From: Aquitalea aquatilis
Lineage (GTDB): Bacteria; Pseudomonadota; Gammaproteobacteria; Burkholderiales; Chromobacteriaceae
DNA length: 64,000 nucleotides
Reading direction: 5' to 3'
Assembly (NCBI RefSeq): GCF_005155025.1
Contig: NZ_CP039731.1
Span: 1,922,001-1,986,000 of the forward strand
Below the pieces are notes generated by a model. The model was not told the DNA's origin. It saw only the letters and a program-made list of their open reading frames with translations, and searched no databases. Numbering within the stretch: position 1 is the first letter of the stretch; every line of letters starts with the position of its first letter. The position numbers and the translations under genes are program-made. Positions 8,806-16,617 of the stretch are shown here, piece after piece.

Positions 8806-10215
8806 CTAGGGCAGGGTGCGGATGCCCAGCGCGGCCAGCTTCTTGTATAGGGTGGCGCGGCCCATGCCCAGCTGGCGGGCGGCGGTTGGCACATGGCCGG
8901 CGGCGGCGGCCAGCGCTTGGCGTAGCAGTTGCGCCTCGAAGCGCGCCATCTGCTGCTGGTAATCGCCACCATCCTGCTGCGCGGCAGGCATGGGGCCCAG
9001 CAGGCTGTTGATGTCGGCTTCGTCCAGCATGCCGCCCTGGCTGAGCATGCTGGCCCGCTCCAGAATATTGCGCAGCTCACGCACATTGCCCGGCCAGTGA
9101 TAGGCAGCCAGCCGCTGCATGGCTGCCAGCGTCAACTGGCAGCGCCCCATGTGGCCGCGCTGCGCCAGTTGCAGCAGCAGCGATTCGCACAGCGCAGGCA
9201 AATCCTGCAGATGGGCACGCAGCGGCGGCAGCTGGATGGTCAGCACATTCAGCCGGTAGTAGAGGTCGGCGCGGAAGCTGCCGGCTGCCACCTTTTCTTC
9301 CAGCCGGGCCGAGGTGGCGGCAATGATGCGGATATCCGCCCGCAGCACGCGGTTGGAGCCCAGCTGTTCGAATTCCTTGTCCTGCAATACCCGCAGCAGC
9401 TTGGCTTGCAGTGCGGCCGGCATGTCGCCGATTTCATCCAGAAACAGCGTGCCGCCATCAGCCAGTTGCAGCTTGCCGCTGCGGCCTTTCTTGTCTGCCC
9501 CGGTATAGGCACCGGCGCTGGCACCGAACAGCTCGGCTTCCAGCAGGGTATCGGGAATGGCCGCCATGTTCAGGCTGACCAGCGGCTTGCCTGCCCGTGG
9601 CGAGGCGGCGTGAATGGCATGGGCCAGCACTTCCTTGCCGGTGCCGGTTTCACCCAGCAGCAGCACTGCACCTTCCAGCGGTGCTGCCAGCCGCGCCTGG
9701 CGCTTGACCTCGCTGATCAGCGGGCTGTCGCCGACAAAATGTTCGAAGCTGTATTTGGCGCGGCGTGCCTGGGCCAGCGATTCACGGGTGGCGGCCAGCT
9801 CCTCGGCCAAACGGGTGAATTTGGCCACCAGCGGTGCCAGCGACTGGATCTTGTCGAACAGGGCAAAGCCGACCGCGCCAACGGTACGCCCGGTGGCATC
9901 TTTCAAGGGGAGGCGGGTGACCACCAGCTGGTCGCCGCCGGTGGGCATGATGTCCAGCAGCATGGGTTCGCCGGTGCGCAGCACTTCGCGCATCTGGCTA
10001 TTGGGAATGACGCTTTCCACCGGCTGGCCCAGCGTGCTCTGCGGGTCGGCAAAGCCAAAACGCCCGGCATAGCGGGCATTGATCCAGATGATGCGGGCCT
10101 GCTCATCCACGATCACCGTTCCCTGGTAAATATCATCCATATGCTGGAACAGCGACTGCATCGCCCATTGCCGGACGTGATCATAATCTGCCAGTTCGGT
10201 AGCGGAGTGGGGCAC
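8806..10215 (-). CDS. Sigma-54-dependent transcriptional activator with PAS sensor
   Basis: 469-residue enhancer-binding protein. An N-terminal PAS-like domain (about 22-125, IVDEQARIIWINARYAGRFG) would sense a ligand; the AAA+ domain carries Walker A GETGTGKE (188-195), the sigma-54 contact loop as GAYTGA (235-240, Tyr for the usual Phe) and Walker B LFLDEIGD; a Fis-type helix-turn-helix ends the protein (AARQLGMGRATLYKKLAALG). Start: a long upstream extension lacks family similarity, while the GTG at 10215 has AAGGA 6 bases before it. It lies directly upstream of the GntP-bdhA-scoAB operon with its sigma-54 promoter, so that operon is its likely target. Confidence 0.9.
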   Translation of the reverse strand: MPHSATELADYDHVRQWAMQSLFQHMDDIYQGTVIVDEQARIIWINARYAGRFGFADPQSTLGQPVESVIPNSQMREVLRTGEPMLLDIMPTGGDQLVVTRLPLKDATGRTVGAVGFALFDKIQSLAPLVAKFTRLAEELAATRESLAQARRAKYSFEHFVGDSPLISEVKRQARLAAPLEGAVLLLGETGTGKEVLAHAIHAASPRAGKPLVSLNMAAIPDTLLEAELFGASAGAYTGADKKGRSGKLQLADGGTLFLDEIGDMPAALQAKLLRVLQDKEFEQLGSNRVLRADIRIIAATSARLEEKVAAGSFRADLYYRLNVLTIQLPPLRAHLQDLPALCESLLLQLAQRGHMGRCQLTLAAMQRLAAYHWPGNVRELRNILERASMLSQGGMLDEADINSLLGPMPAAQQDGGDYQQQMARFEAQLLRQALAAAAGHVPTAARQLGMGRATLYKKLAALGIRTLP

Positions 10216-10294
10216 GGTCTGTCCTTGGGCGACGTGGATGAGGCAGATTACCACGCAGCTTGGGCGCATCGCCAAGCAGCTTGGCATGCTTGCA

Positions 10295-10318
10295 ATATTA
10301 TATGAAAATATATAATAT
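10295..10318. promoter_or_regulatory. A+T-rich operator-like palindrome between the activator and AhpD-like genes
   Basis: Perfect 9-base arms ATATTATAT / ATATAATAT around GAAAAT. It includes a TATAAT (10311-10316) that could be the -10 box of the rightward gene, so a protein bound here would block that promoter. Confidence 0.55.
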
Positions 10319-10348
10319 AAATCATGCAAAAACGCCGAGGAGCATTCC

Positions 10349-10708
10349 ATGAGTCATGACTACACCGCATTGGCCCGCGATCTGGGCAGCAAGCTGGCGG
10401 AATTCCGCCGTGAAATACCCGAAACCATGAAAGGCTTCGGCCAGATGAGCCGCGCCGCCCATGCCGATGGCGCGCTGTCCAACAAGACCAAGGAGCTGAT
10501 CGCGCTGGCCATCGGCATCGCCAACCGTTGTCAGGGCTGTCTGGCCTTCCACAGCAAGGCGCTGGTGGAGCTGGGCTGCAGCCGCGCCGAATTCATGGAA
10601 ATGCTGCAAGTGGCGGTGTACATGGGCGGCGGCCCGTCGCTGATGACCGCGGCCGAGGCGCTGCAGGCTTTTGAAGAGTTTGGCGGCGAGAAACCGGCGG
10701 CCGCCTGA
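10349..10708 (+). CDS. Carboxymuconolactone decarboxylase/AhpD-family protein
   Basis: 119-residue all-helical protein of the CMD/AhpD superfamily. The redox motif CxxC with following histidine is present (Cys61, Cys64, His68 in CQGCLAFH), so it is more likely an AhpD-like thiol peroxidase or reductase partner than a true decarboxylase. KTKELIALAIGIAN before the motif and the glycine-rich YMGGGPSLM after it are typical. GAGGAG lies 7 bases before the ATG. It is divergent from the sigma-54 activator and has a strong A+T-rich palindrome in front of it, suggesting control by an unknown repressor. No peroxiredoxin gene is next to it. Confidence 0.85.
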   Translation: MSHDYTALARDLGSKLAEFRREIPETMKGFGQMSRAAHADGALSNKTKELIALAIGIANRCQGCLAFHSKALVELGCSRAEFMEMLQVAVYMGGGPSLMTAAEALQAFEEFGGEKPAAA

Positions 10709-10739
10709 CCTGGCAGCGCAAGCCCATGCCCCAATAGCC

Positions 10740-10766
10740 AAGCCCCGCCTGATGCGGGGCTTTGTC
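10740..10766 (+). terminator. Terminator after the AhpD-like gene (probably bidirectional)
   Basis: AAGCCCCGC / GCGGGGCTT hairpin with a 5-base loop between two convergent genes. The T-run is short (TTTG on the right, AA on the left). Confidence 0.65.
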
Positions 10767-10783
10767 ATGGCGGCCTTGTTGTG

Positions 10784-11152
10784 TCAAATCGCCAGAATGG
10801 CGGCCACCACGCGGCGGTCTTCCGCCATCAGGATGTTGAAGGTGCGGCAGGCCGCCTGGGTATCCATCACGTCCACACCGATGCCGGCGTTGACCAGCGC
10901 GGCCATCAGGCGCGGGTGGAAAAAGCGCAGGCTGGCGCCGGAACCGAACAGCACCAGCTCAGGTTGCAAATCCAGCAGCATGTTGAAATGTGACTCTGCC
11001 AGGCTGGAAAAGTCATCCACACCCCAGGCCTGTACGCTGTCCGGCGTCACGATCAGGTTGCCATCGTGACGTTCGGCATTGATCAGCACATGGCCTTCGC
11101 CATAGCCGGTAAACAGGTTTCTGCCCTGTCCCAGGGCCTGATGCATTTTCAT
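10784..11152 (-). CDS. Mth938-like domain (DUF498, NDUFAF3-type) protein
   Basis: 122-residue single-domain protein of the Mth938-like family, which in mitochondria includes the complex I assembly factor NDUFAF3; bacterial members have no proven role. Family blocks are the glycine-rich GEGHVLINAERHDGNLIV, LVLFGSGASLRFFHPRL and the final MDTQAACRTFNILMAEDRRVVAAIL. The start at 11152 gives a protein of normal length; the longer open frame upstream (to 11434) crosses the promoter region and runs antisense to alaA, so I reject it. Convergent with the AhpD-like gene, divergent from alaA. Confidence 0.85.
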   Translation of the reverse strand: MKMHQALGQGRNLFTGYGEGHVLINAERHDGNLIVTPDSVQAWGVDDFSSLAESHFNMLLDLQPELVLFGSGASLRFFHPRLMAALVNAGIGVDVMDTQAACRTFNILMAEDRRVVAAILAI

Positions 11153-11321
11153 GGGCTCGCTTTCCTGCAAGGGTAATGGTGGTGCTGGCGTCGGGTGTTG
11201 CAGCACGGCAGCGCAAGCGCGCACTCCGTAATGCAGTGCAGCACGGTTTGGGATAGGATTATACCCTGACCTGCTGTTGCCAGACGGTGTCGCCAATGGC
11301 CGGGACAGACAAGGGACTCTA

Positions 11322-12629
11322 ATGAAAGACAACAAACCGCGCCGCCGCAAGACCGCCGCAGTGTCCGGGGCGCGGCCCGTGACGGAAAAACAGGCCACCA
11401 TGCAGCCAGTACACAAATCGCAGAAGCTCGCCAATGTTTGCTACGACATCCGTGGCCCGGTGCTTGAGCATGCCAAGAAGATGGAAGACGAAGGCCATCG
11501 CATCATCAAGCTGAATATCGGCAATCCTGCGCCATTCGGTTTTTTTGCGCCGGATGAAATCATCGAAGACGTCATCGTCAACCTGCCGTCCGCCTCCGGT
11601 TATTCCGATTCCAAGGGCCTGTTTGCCGCGCGTAAATCCATCATGCATTACGCGCAGGAAAAACAGCTGCCCAATGTCAGCATGGACGACATCATCATCG
11701 GCAATGGCGTGTCCGAGCTGATCGTGATGGCCATGCAGGCGCTGCTGGATAATGGCGACGAAGTGCTGGTGCCCGCACCGGACTATCCGCTGTGGACCGC
11801 TGCCGTCAGCCTGGCCGGTGGCAAGGCGCTGCACTATGTCTGCGACGAAGAGCAGGGCTGGTTCCCCGATATCGACGACATCCGCGCCAAGATCACCCCC
11901 AATACCCGCGCCATCGTGGTGATCAACCCCAACAACCCCACCGGTGCCGTGTATCCGCCGGCACTGTTGCAGCAGATTGTCGATCTGGCGCGCCAGCATC
12001 AGCTGATCATCTACGCCGACGAAATCTACGACAAGGTGCTGTACGACGAAGTCAAACACACCTCCATCGCCTCGCTGGCACCAGACCTGCTGGTGGTCAC
12101 CTTCAATGGTCTGTCCAAGAACTACCGCGCCTGTGGCTATCGCGCCGGCTGGATGATTCTGTGTGGCGAGAAAAAACACGCGCGCGACTATATCGAAGGC
12201 CTGAACATGCTGGCCTCGATGCGGCTGTGTGCCAATGTACCGGCGCAGTTTGCCATCCAGACTGCACTGGGCGGTTACCAGAGCATTGATGATCTGGTGG
12301 CACCCAGCGGCCGCCTGGCCCGCCAGCGCGATCTGGCGCACAAGCTGCTCACCGACATTCCCGGGGTGACTTGCGTCAAGCCGCAGGGGGCCTTGTATCT
12401 GTTCCCGCGGCTGGACCCCAAGATTTACCCGATCAGCGACGACCAGCAATTCATTCTGGAACTGCTGCAGGAAGAAAAAGTGTTGCTGGTGCAGGGCAGC
12501 GGGTTTAACTGGATTGCGCCGGATCACTTCCGCGTGGTATTCCTTCCTAACTCGGATGACCTGATCGAAGCGATAGGTCGCATCGCCCGTTTCCTGGCGC
12601 GTTACCGCCAGCGTCACGGCACGGCCTGA
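11322..12629 (+). CDS. alaA: Alanine-synthesising aminotransferase AlaA-type
   Basis: 435-residue class I/II PLP aminotransferase closely resembling E. coli AlaA, which makes alanine from pyruvate and glutamate. Family blocks: VCYDIRGPVLEHAKKME, LNIGNPAPFGFF, VPAPDYPLWTAAVSLAGG, INPNNPTGAVY, the PLP lysine Lys266 in GLSKNYR, and LASMRLCANVPAQFAIQTALGG. The ATG at 11322 has AAGGGA 5 bases upstream and gives a 26-residue basic N-terminal extension; the internal ATG at 11400 would give the usual length, so the start is uncertain. It precedes hom, an order seen in Neisseriales. Confidence 0.92.
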   Translation: MKDNKPRRRKTAAVSGARPVTEKQATMQPVHKSQKLANVCYDIRGPVLEHAKKMEDEGHRIIKLNIGNPAPFGFFAPDEIIEDVIVNLPSASGYSDSKGLFAARKSIMHYAQEKQLPNVSMDDIIIGNGVSELIVMAMQALLDNGDEVLVPAPDYPLWTAAVSLAGGKALHYVCDEEQGWFPDIDDIRAKITPNTRAIVVINPNNPTGAVYPPALLQQIVDLARQHQLIIYADEIYDKVLYDEVKHTSIASLAPDLLVVTFNGLSKNYRACGYRAGWMILCGEKKHARDYIEGLNMLASMRLCANVPAQFAIQTALGGYQSIDDLVAPSGRLARQRDLAHKLLTDIPGVTCVKPQGALYLFPRLDPKIYPISDDQQFILELLQEEKVLLVQGSGFNWIAPDHFRVVFLPNSDDLIEAIGRIARFLARYRQRHGTA

Positions 12630-12639
12630 TGCTCCATGC

Positions 12640-12666
12640 AGCCGGCGGCGCAACAGCCCGCCGGCT
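12640..12666 (+). terminator. Stem-loop just after alaA
   Basis: AGCCGGCGG / CCGCCGGCT, a perfect 9-base stem directly after the alaA stop. There is no T-run, so it may stabilise the mRNA end or act with Rho rather than terminate alone. Confidence 0.5.
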
Positions 12667-12684
12667 GTGTCATCCGCGTGAAGA

Positions 12685-12721
12685 CCTCTTGGCAAGCCGG
12701 TATGGCCGCCTTGCCAAGAGG
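12685..12721. repeat. Perfect 12-base inverted repeat in the hom leader
   Basis: CCTCTTGGCAAG (12685-12696) and CTTGCCAAGAGG (12710-12721) are exact inverted copies with a 13-base loop. It lies 46 bases before the hom ATG and is not followed by T residues. Confidence 0.7.
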
Positions 12722-12766
12722 CCGTCGGCCCGGGACAAAACACTAGAGACAGACATGGAGATGGTA

Positions 12767-14077
12767 ATGAAACCAATCAATATTGGCCTGATGGGCGTGG
12801 GGACTGTCGGTGGCGGTGTCGCCACCGTACTCAAGCGCAATGCCGAGGAAATCGCCCGCCGCGCTGGCCGCGAAATCCGTCTGACCATTGCCTCGCGCCG
12901 CAATCTGGAGCTGGCACGCCAGCTGGTGGGCGATGATGTCAAGTTGGTGGCCGATGCCTTTGCCGTGGTCAACGATCCGGAAGTCGACATCGTGGTCGAG
13001 CTGATCGGTGGCGACACCGTGGCCAAGGAGCTGGTGCTCAAGGCCATCGCCAATGGCAAGCATGTGGTGACGGCCAACAAGAAGCTGCTGGCGGTGCATG
13101 GCAATGAAATCTTTGCCCGTGCCCAGGAACAGGGCGTGATGGTGGCCTTCGAGGCTGCCGTGGCTGGTGGCATCCCCATCATCAAGGCGCTGCGTGAGGG
13201 CCTGTCGGCCAACCGTATCGAATGGATCGCCGGCATCATCAACGGTACTTCCAACTTCATCCTGACCGAAATGCGCGAGAAGGGTGCCAGCTTTGCCGAT
13301 GTGCTGGCCGAGGCGCAACGCCTGGGTTATGCCGAAGCCGATCCCACCTTCGATATCGAAGGTCACGATGCCGGCCACAAGCTCACCATCATGGCCGCGC
13401 TGGCCTTTGGCATCCCCATGCAGTTCGATAGCTGTTACCTGGAAGGCATCAGCAAGCTGGACGGCGTGGACATCAAGTACGCTGAAGAACTGGGCTACCG
13501 CGTCAAGCTGCTGGGCTTTACCCGCCGCACCGATGCCGGCGTGGAACTGCGCGTGCATCCGACGCTGATTCCGGAAAGCCAGCTGATCGCCAACGTCAAC
13601 GGCGTGATGAATGCCGTGCTGGCCAAGGGCGATGCCGTCGGCCAGACCCTGCATTACGGCGCGGGTGCCGGCGCGCTGCCGACCGCCTCGGCCGTGGTGG
13701 CGGACATTGTCGATGTGACCCGCCTGCTGACCGCAGACCCGGAGCATCGCGTGCCGCATCTGGCCTTCCAGCCGGATCAACTGAAAGACCTGCGTATCCT
13801 GCCGATCGACGAGGTATATAGCTCTTACTACCTGCGTATCGGCGCTGCCGACCGCGCCGGTGTGCTGGCCAATATCACCGGCCTGCTGGCAGAAAACGAC
13901 ATCTCCATCGAAGCGCTGATCCAGAAGGGCTCGGCCAGCGAAGGCAATGCCGAAGTGGTCATCCTCACCCACCGGGTGCAGGAAGGGGCCATCAACGCCG
14001 CCATCGCCGCCATCGAGGCACTGGAAAGCGTAGCGGGCAAGGTAGTGCGCCTGCGCATGGAAGAACTCAACGACTAA
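12767..14077 (+). CDS. hom: Homoserine dehydrogenase
   Basis: 436-residue monofunctional homoserine dehydrogenase, which reduces aspartate-4-semialdehyde to homoserine in the threonine/methionine pathway. The NAD(P) motif GLMGVGTVGGGV is at residues 7-18, followed by VVELIGG, ANKKLLA, GIINGTSNFILTEM (catalytic region) and DPTFDIEGHDAGHKL. A C-terminal ACT domain (about 350-430, YYLRIGAADRAGVLANITGLL) points to feedback control by threonine. The ATG at 12767 has GGAG 6 bases upstream; a longer open frame upstream crosses two stem-loops. thrC follows after two small secreted-protein genes instead of directly. Confidence 0.96.
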   Translation: MKPINIGLMGVGTVGGGVATVLKRNAEEIARRAGREIRLTIASRRNLELARQLVGDDVKLVADAFAVVNDPEVDIVVELIGGDTVAKELVLKAIANGKHVVTANKKLLAVHGNEIFARAQEQGVMVAFEAAVAGGIPIIKALREGLSANRIEWIAGIINGTSNFILTEMREKGASFADVLAEAQRLGYAEADPTFDIEGHDAGHKLTIMAALAFGIPMQFDSCYLEGISKLDGVDIKYAEELGYRVKLLGFTRRTDAGVELRVHPTLIPESQLIANVNGVMNAVLAKGDAVGQTLHYGAGAGALPTASAVVADIVDVTRLLTADPEHRVPHLAFQPDQLKDLRILPIDEVYSSYYLRIGAADRAGVLANITGLLAENDISIEALIQKGSASEGNAEVVILTHRVQEGAINAAIAAIEALESVAGKVVRLRMEELND

Positions 14078-14219
14078 GAACGTGTTCACGTTCTAGCGAA
14101 CGAAGGGTCAGCCAAGGCGAAAGGGCGTGAAAAAGCGGAATGGACAGGGAGTCCATGAGCATTTTGAACGACTTTTCAACACTGGATCACCCGAGTATCG
14201 CAGAGCGTGAACAGGTTCT
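14077..14219. mobile_element. MITE-like 143-bp element with terminal inverted repeats
   Basis: AGAACGTGTTCACG (14077-14090) and CGTGAACAGGTTCT (14206-14219) are inverted copies with one mismatch in 14. Taking 13-base ends, TAA stands on both sides and could be a target duplication. The left end is itself a palindrome (AGAACGTG TT CACGTTCT). The element begins on the last base of the hom stop codon. It has no convincing coding potential. There is only one copy in the window, so a repeat family is inferred, not seen. Confidence 0.55.
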
Positions 14220-14259
14220 AAGGCATTCGCCCCGTCATCGCCGACGGGGTGGCAACTGG

Positions 14260-14616
14260 ATGGTGGCAATGGCAAGACTCTGGATAAACGGCGTAGGCAT
14301 GGCCTGTGCCCTGACTGCATCGGCGTTGTATGCCACGCCGCTGACGCCCGGCCAGCATAATCTGCTGCAGGGCTTCCTGATGCGCGGCTGTATCAAGCGC
14401 ACCCCGGCATCTGACGGGGTGGCCGAGCACTCCGACGCCCAGGTCCAGAAATATTGCCAGTGCGCCAGCGAGCATCTGGCCAACACCTTCACCTCGGAAG
14501 AGGTGATGGGCGTGCTGACCGGACAGATCCGCAAGGACGATCCGCGCGGCAAGAAACGGCTGGTGGAAGCCTCTGCTGCCTGTAGCCGTCATCTGGATGC
14601 AAGTAGCGCCGACTGA
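14260..14616 (+). CDS. Small secreted Cys protein, paralogue of the next gene
   Basis: 118-residue protein with a clear signal peptide (hydrophobic INGVGMACALTASALYA, cleavage probably after YA near residue 25), so periplasmic or secreted. I do not recognise the family. The mature part has cysteines in RGCIKR, KYCQCAS and AACSRH. The pattern G-C, then Y-C, then helix, then K-K-x-x-V-x-A-S-x-x-C is shared with the following gene, which indicates an ancient duplication. Start is unsure: ATGs at 14260 and 14269 are both possible and neither has a good ribosome site; the longer frame from 14140 reads through the MITE-like element and is unlikely. Confidence 0.65.
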   Translation: MVAMARLWINGVGMACALTASALYATPLTPGQHNLLQGFLMRGCIKRTPASDGVAEHSDAQVQKYCQCASEHLANTFTSEEVMGVLTGQIRKDDPRGKKRLVEASAACSRHLDASSAD

Positions 14617-14642
14617 GACTCAGCTACCCAATGGAACACATC

Positions 14643-15065
14643 ATGGCTACCTTCCCCAAACGCTTGCTGCTGTCGTTGCTGTTGTTGCCACTGTCTGCCT
14701 GGGCTGATACCACCAGCGGCAGTCTGGCGGACGATCCCAGCATGGCACCCTATGTCCAGAATTTCAGCCAGCTGATCAGCAAGGGCTGCATGACCAGCTT
14801 TGCCAATGACAGTGCAAAGCTCAAGCAGCTGGAACAGCAGCTTGGTCATGCCATTACCCAGCAAAACCGCAGCAGCTACTGTAGTGGTGCCGCCGACAAG
14901 GCCATGCAGGCGCTGACCATCGATGACCTGAGCGAAGCCGTGGCCAACAGCATGTCTGGCAGCAAGACCGAGAGTGGCAGCAATACCTTCAAGGCCTTTT
15001 CACCCGAGATCAAGAAAAAGATCGTCAAGGCCAGTTTTCAATGTCTGGACAGGTTGACCAACTGA
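14643..15065 (+). CDS. Small secreted Cys protein, second paralogue
   Basis: 140-residue protein with a typical signal peptide (KRLLLSLLLLPLSAWA, cleavage after AWA near residue 21). No known family recognised. Mature cysteines are in SKGCMTS, SSYCSGAAD and SFQCLDRL, aligning with the preceding gene: SKGC with MRGC, SYCSGA with KYCQCA, IKKKIVKASFQC with GKKRLVEASAAC. It ends 2 bases before the thrC ATG, so it is translated with thrC. ATG 14643 is preferred over 14631 because GGA lies 7 bases before it. Possible roles (periplasmic binding, inhibitor, assembly factor) cannot be told from the sequence. Confidence 0.75.
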   Translation: MATFPKRLLLSLLLLPLSAWADTTSGSLADDPSMAPYVQNFSQLISKGCMTSFANDSAKLKQLEQQLGHAITQQNRSSYCSGAADKAMQALTIDDLSEAVANSMSGSKTESGSNTFKAFSPEIKKKIVKASFQCLDRLTN

Positions 15066-15067
15066 TC

Positions 15068-16477
15068 ATGAAGTACCTCAGCACACGTGGCGGCATGCAG
15101 CCGCAAAGTTTCAGCGACATCCTGCTCATGGGCCTGGCACCGGATGGTGGCTTGGCGCTGCCGGAAAGCTACCCGCAAATCAGCCGCAGCCAGCTGGATG
15201 CCTGGCGCGGCCTGTCTTATGCCGAGCTGGCCTTCGAAATCATCCGCCTGTTCGCCACCGACATCCCCGAGGCCGACCTCAAGGACATCGTCAGCCGCAC
15301 CTATACTGCGGCCGTCTTTGGCAGCGAGGACATCACCCCGGTGAAGCGCCTGTCCGATGGCCTGGTGATTCTGGAACTGTCCAATGGCCCGACGCTGGCC
15401 TTCAAGGACATGGCCATGCAGCTGCTGGGCAACCTCTTTGAATATGTGCTGGCCAAGAAGGGCCAATCGCTGAATATTCTGGGTGCCACTTCCGGTGACA
15501 CCGGCAGCGCTGCCGAATACGCCATGCGCGGCAAAAAGGGTATCAATGTCTTCATGTTGAGCCCGGATGGCCTGATGAGCGCCTTCCAGCGCGCACAAAT
15601 GTTCAGCCTGCAGGATGCCAACATCCACAATATCGCCATCAAGGGCATGTTCGACGACTGTCAGGACATCGTGAAGGCGGTGCAGAATGACCACGCCTTC
15701 AAGGCCAAATACCAGATCGGCACCGTCAATTCCATCAACTGGGCGCGTGTAGTGGCGCAGGTGGTGTATTACTTCAAGGGCTATTTCAACGCCACCAGCA
15801 GCAACGACGAACAGGTCAGCTTCTGCGTGCCGTCAGGCAACTTCGGCAATGTCTGCGCCGGCCATATTGCCCGCCAGATGGGCCTGCCGGTGCAGCGCCT
15901 GATCGTGGCCACCAATGAAAACGACGTGCTGGACGAATTCTTCCGCACCGGTGCTTACCGTCCGCGTGGCACGGCCAATACTTATGTCACCTCCAGCCCG
16001 TCCATGGACATCTCCAAAGCCTCCAACTTCGAACGCTTCGTGTTCGATCTGGTCGGCCGTGATGGTGCCGCCGTGAAGGCATTGTGGGCGGATGTGGACG
16101 CTGGCAAGGGTTTTGATCTGTCGGCCAAGCTGGGCGATGCTGCGCAAAAGTTTGGTTTTGTTTCCGGCAAGAGCAGCCATGCCGACCGCCTGGCCACCAT
16201 TCGTGCCGTGGATGCCAGCGATGGCGTGGTGGTGGATACCCATACCGCCGACGGTATCAAGGTGGCGCGCGAACTGCGCCTGCCGGGTGAAACCGTGGTC
16301 TGCCTGGAAACGGCGCTGCCGGCCAAGTTTGCCGATACCATCCGCGAAGCGCTGGACCGCGATCCGCCGCGTCCGGCTGGTTTTGATGGTCTGGAAGACC
16401 TGCCGCAAAAAGTGGTGGTGTTCGACGCCGACGCCGCACGGGTCAAGGCCTTTGTCGAACAGACCCTGGCCGGCTGA
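15068..16477 (+). CDS. thrC: Threonine synthase
   Basis: 469-residue PLP enzyme converting O-phosphohomoserine to threonine. N-terminal YLSTRGGMQPQSFSDILLMGLAPDGGLALPE is diagnostic of the long (fungal/proteobacterial) threonine synthase class. The PLP lysine is Lys113 in LAFKDMAMQLLGN; the phosphate-binding loop is GATSGDTGSAAEYA; VNSINWARVVAQVVYYF and CVPSGNFGNVCAGHIA follow. Start ATG 15068 lies 2 bases after the secreted-protein stop. No thrB lies nearby, so homoserine kinase must be encoded elsewhere. A hairpin terminator follows. Confidence 0.96.
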   Translation: MKYLSTRGGMQPQSFSDILLMGLAPDGGLALPESYPQISRSQLDAWRGLSYAELAFEIIRLFATDIPEADLKDIVSRTYTAAVFGSEDITPVKRLSDGLVILELSNGPTLAFKDMAMQLLGNLFEYVLAKKGQSLNILGATSGDTGSAAEYAMRGKKGINVFMLSPDGLMSAFQRAQMFSLQDANIHNIAIKGMFDDCQDIVKAVQNDHAFKAKYQIGTVNSINWARVVAQVVYYFKGYFNATSSNDEQVSFCVPSGNFGNVCAGHIARQMGLPVQRLIVATNENDVLDEFFRTGAYRPRGTANTYVTSSPSMDISKASNFERFVFDLVGRDGAAVKALWADVDAGKGFDLSAKLGDAAQKFGFVSGKSSHADRLATIRAVDASDGVVVDTHTADGIKVARELRLPGETVVCLETALPAKFADTIREALDRDPPRPAGFDGLEDLPQKVVVFDADAARVKAFVEQTLAG

Positions 16478-16497
16478 AGTCTGCCCGTGTCAGCCAG

Positions 16498-16524
16498 ACA
16501 GGCTCCGTCAGGAGCCTGTTTTTC
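16498..16524 (+). terminator. Rho-independent terminator after thrC
   Basis: ACAGGCTCC / GGAGCCTGT hairpin with GTCA loop followed by T5, 20 bases past the thrC stop. It closes the alaA-hom-thrC region. Confidence 0.9.
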
Positions 16525-16617
16525 ATTGCAGCTTGCAACTGTTGCCGGCTTTGCCACTCTGATGGCAGTCAGCTTACGCCGATACGCATGGGCAACCGGA
16601 CTGGATACAATGGCAGG

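Noticed and set aside
11153-11434. Extended Mth938-domain protein
   Set aside because: The extra part is antisense to the alaA start and has no family similarity.
14140-14259. Longer start for the first secreted protein
   Set aside because: It would read through the MITE-like element and place a hydrophilic part before the signal peptide.
16576-16583. Sigma-28 -10 box (GCCGATAC) before flgA
   Set aside because: No -35 box resembling TAAA is found at 15 bases, so support is too weak.
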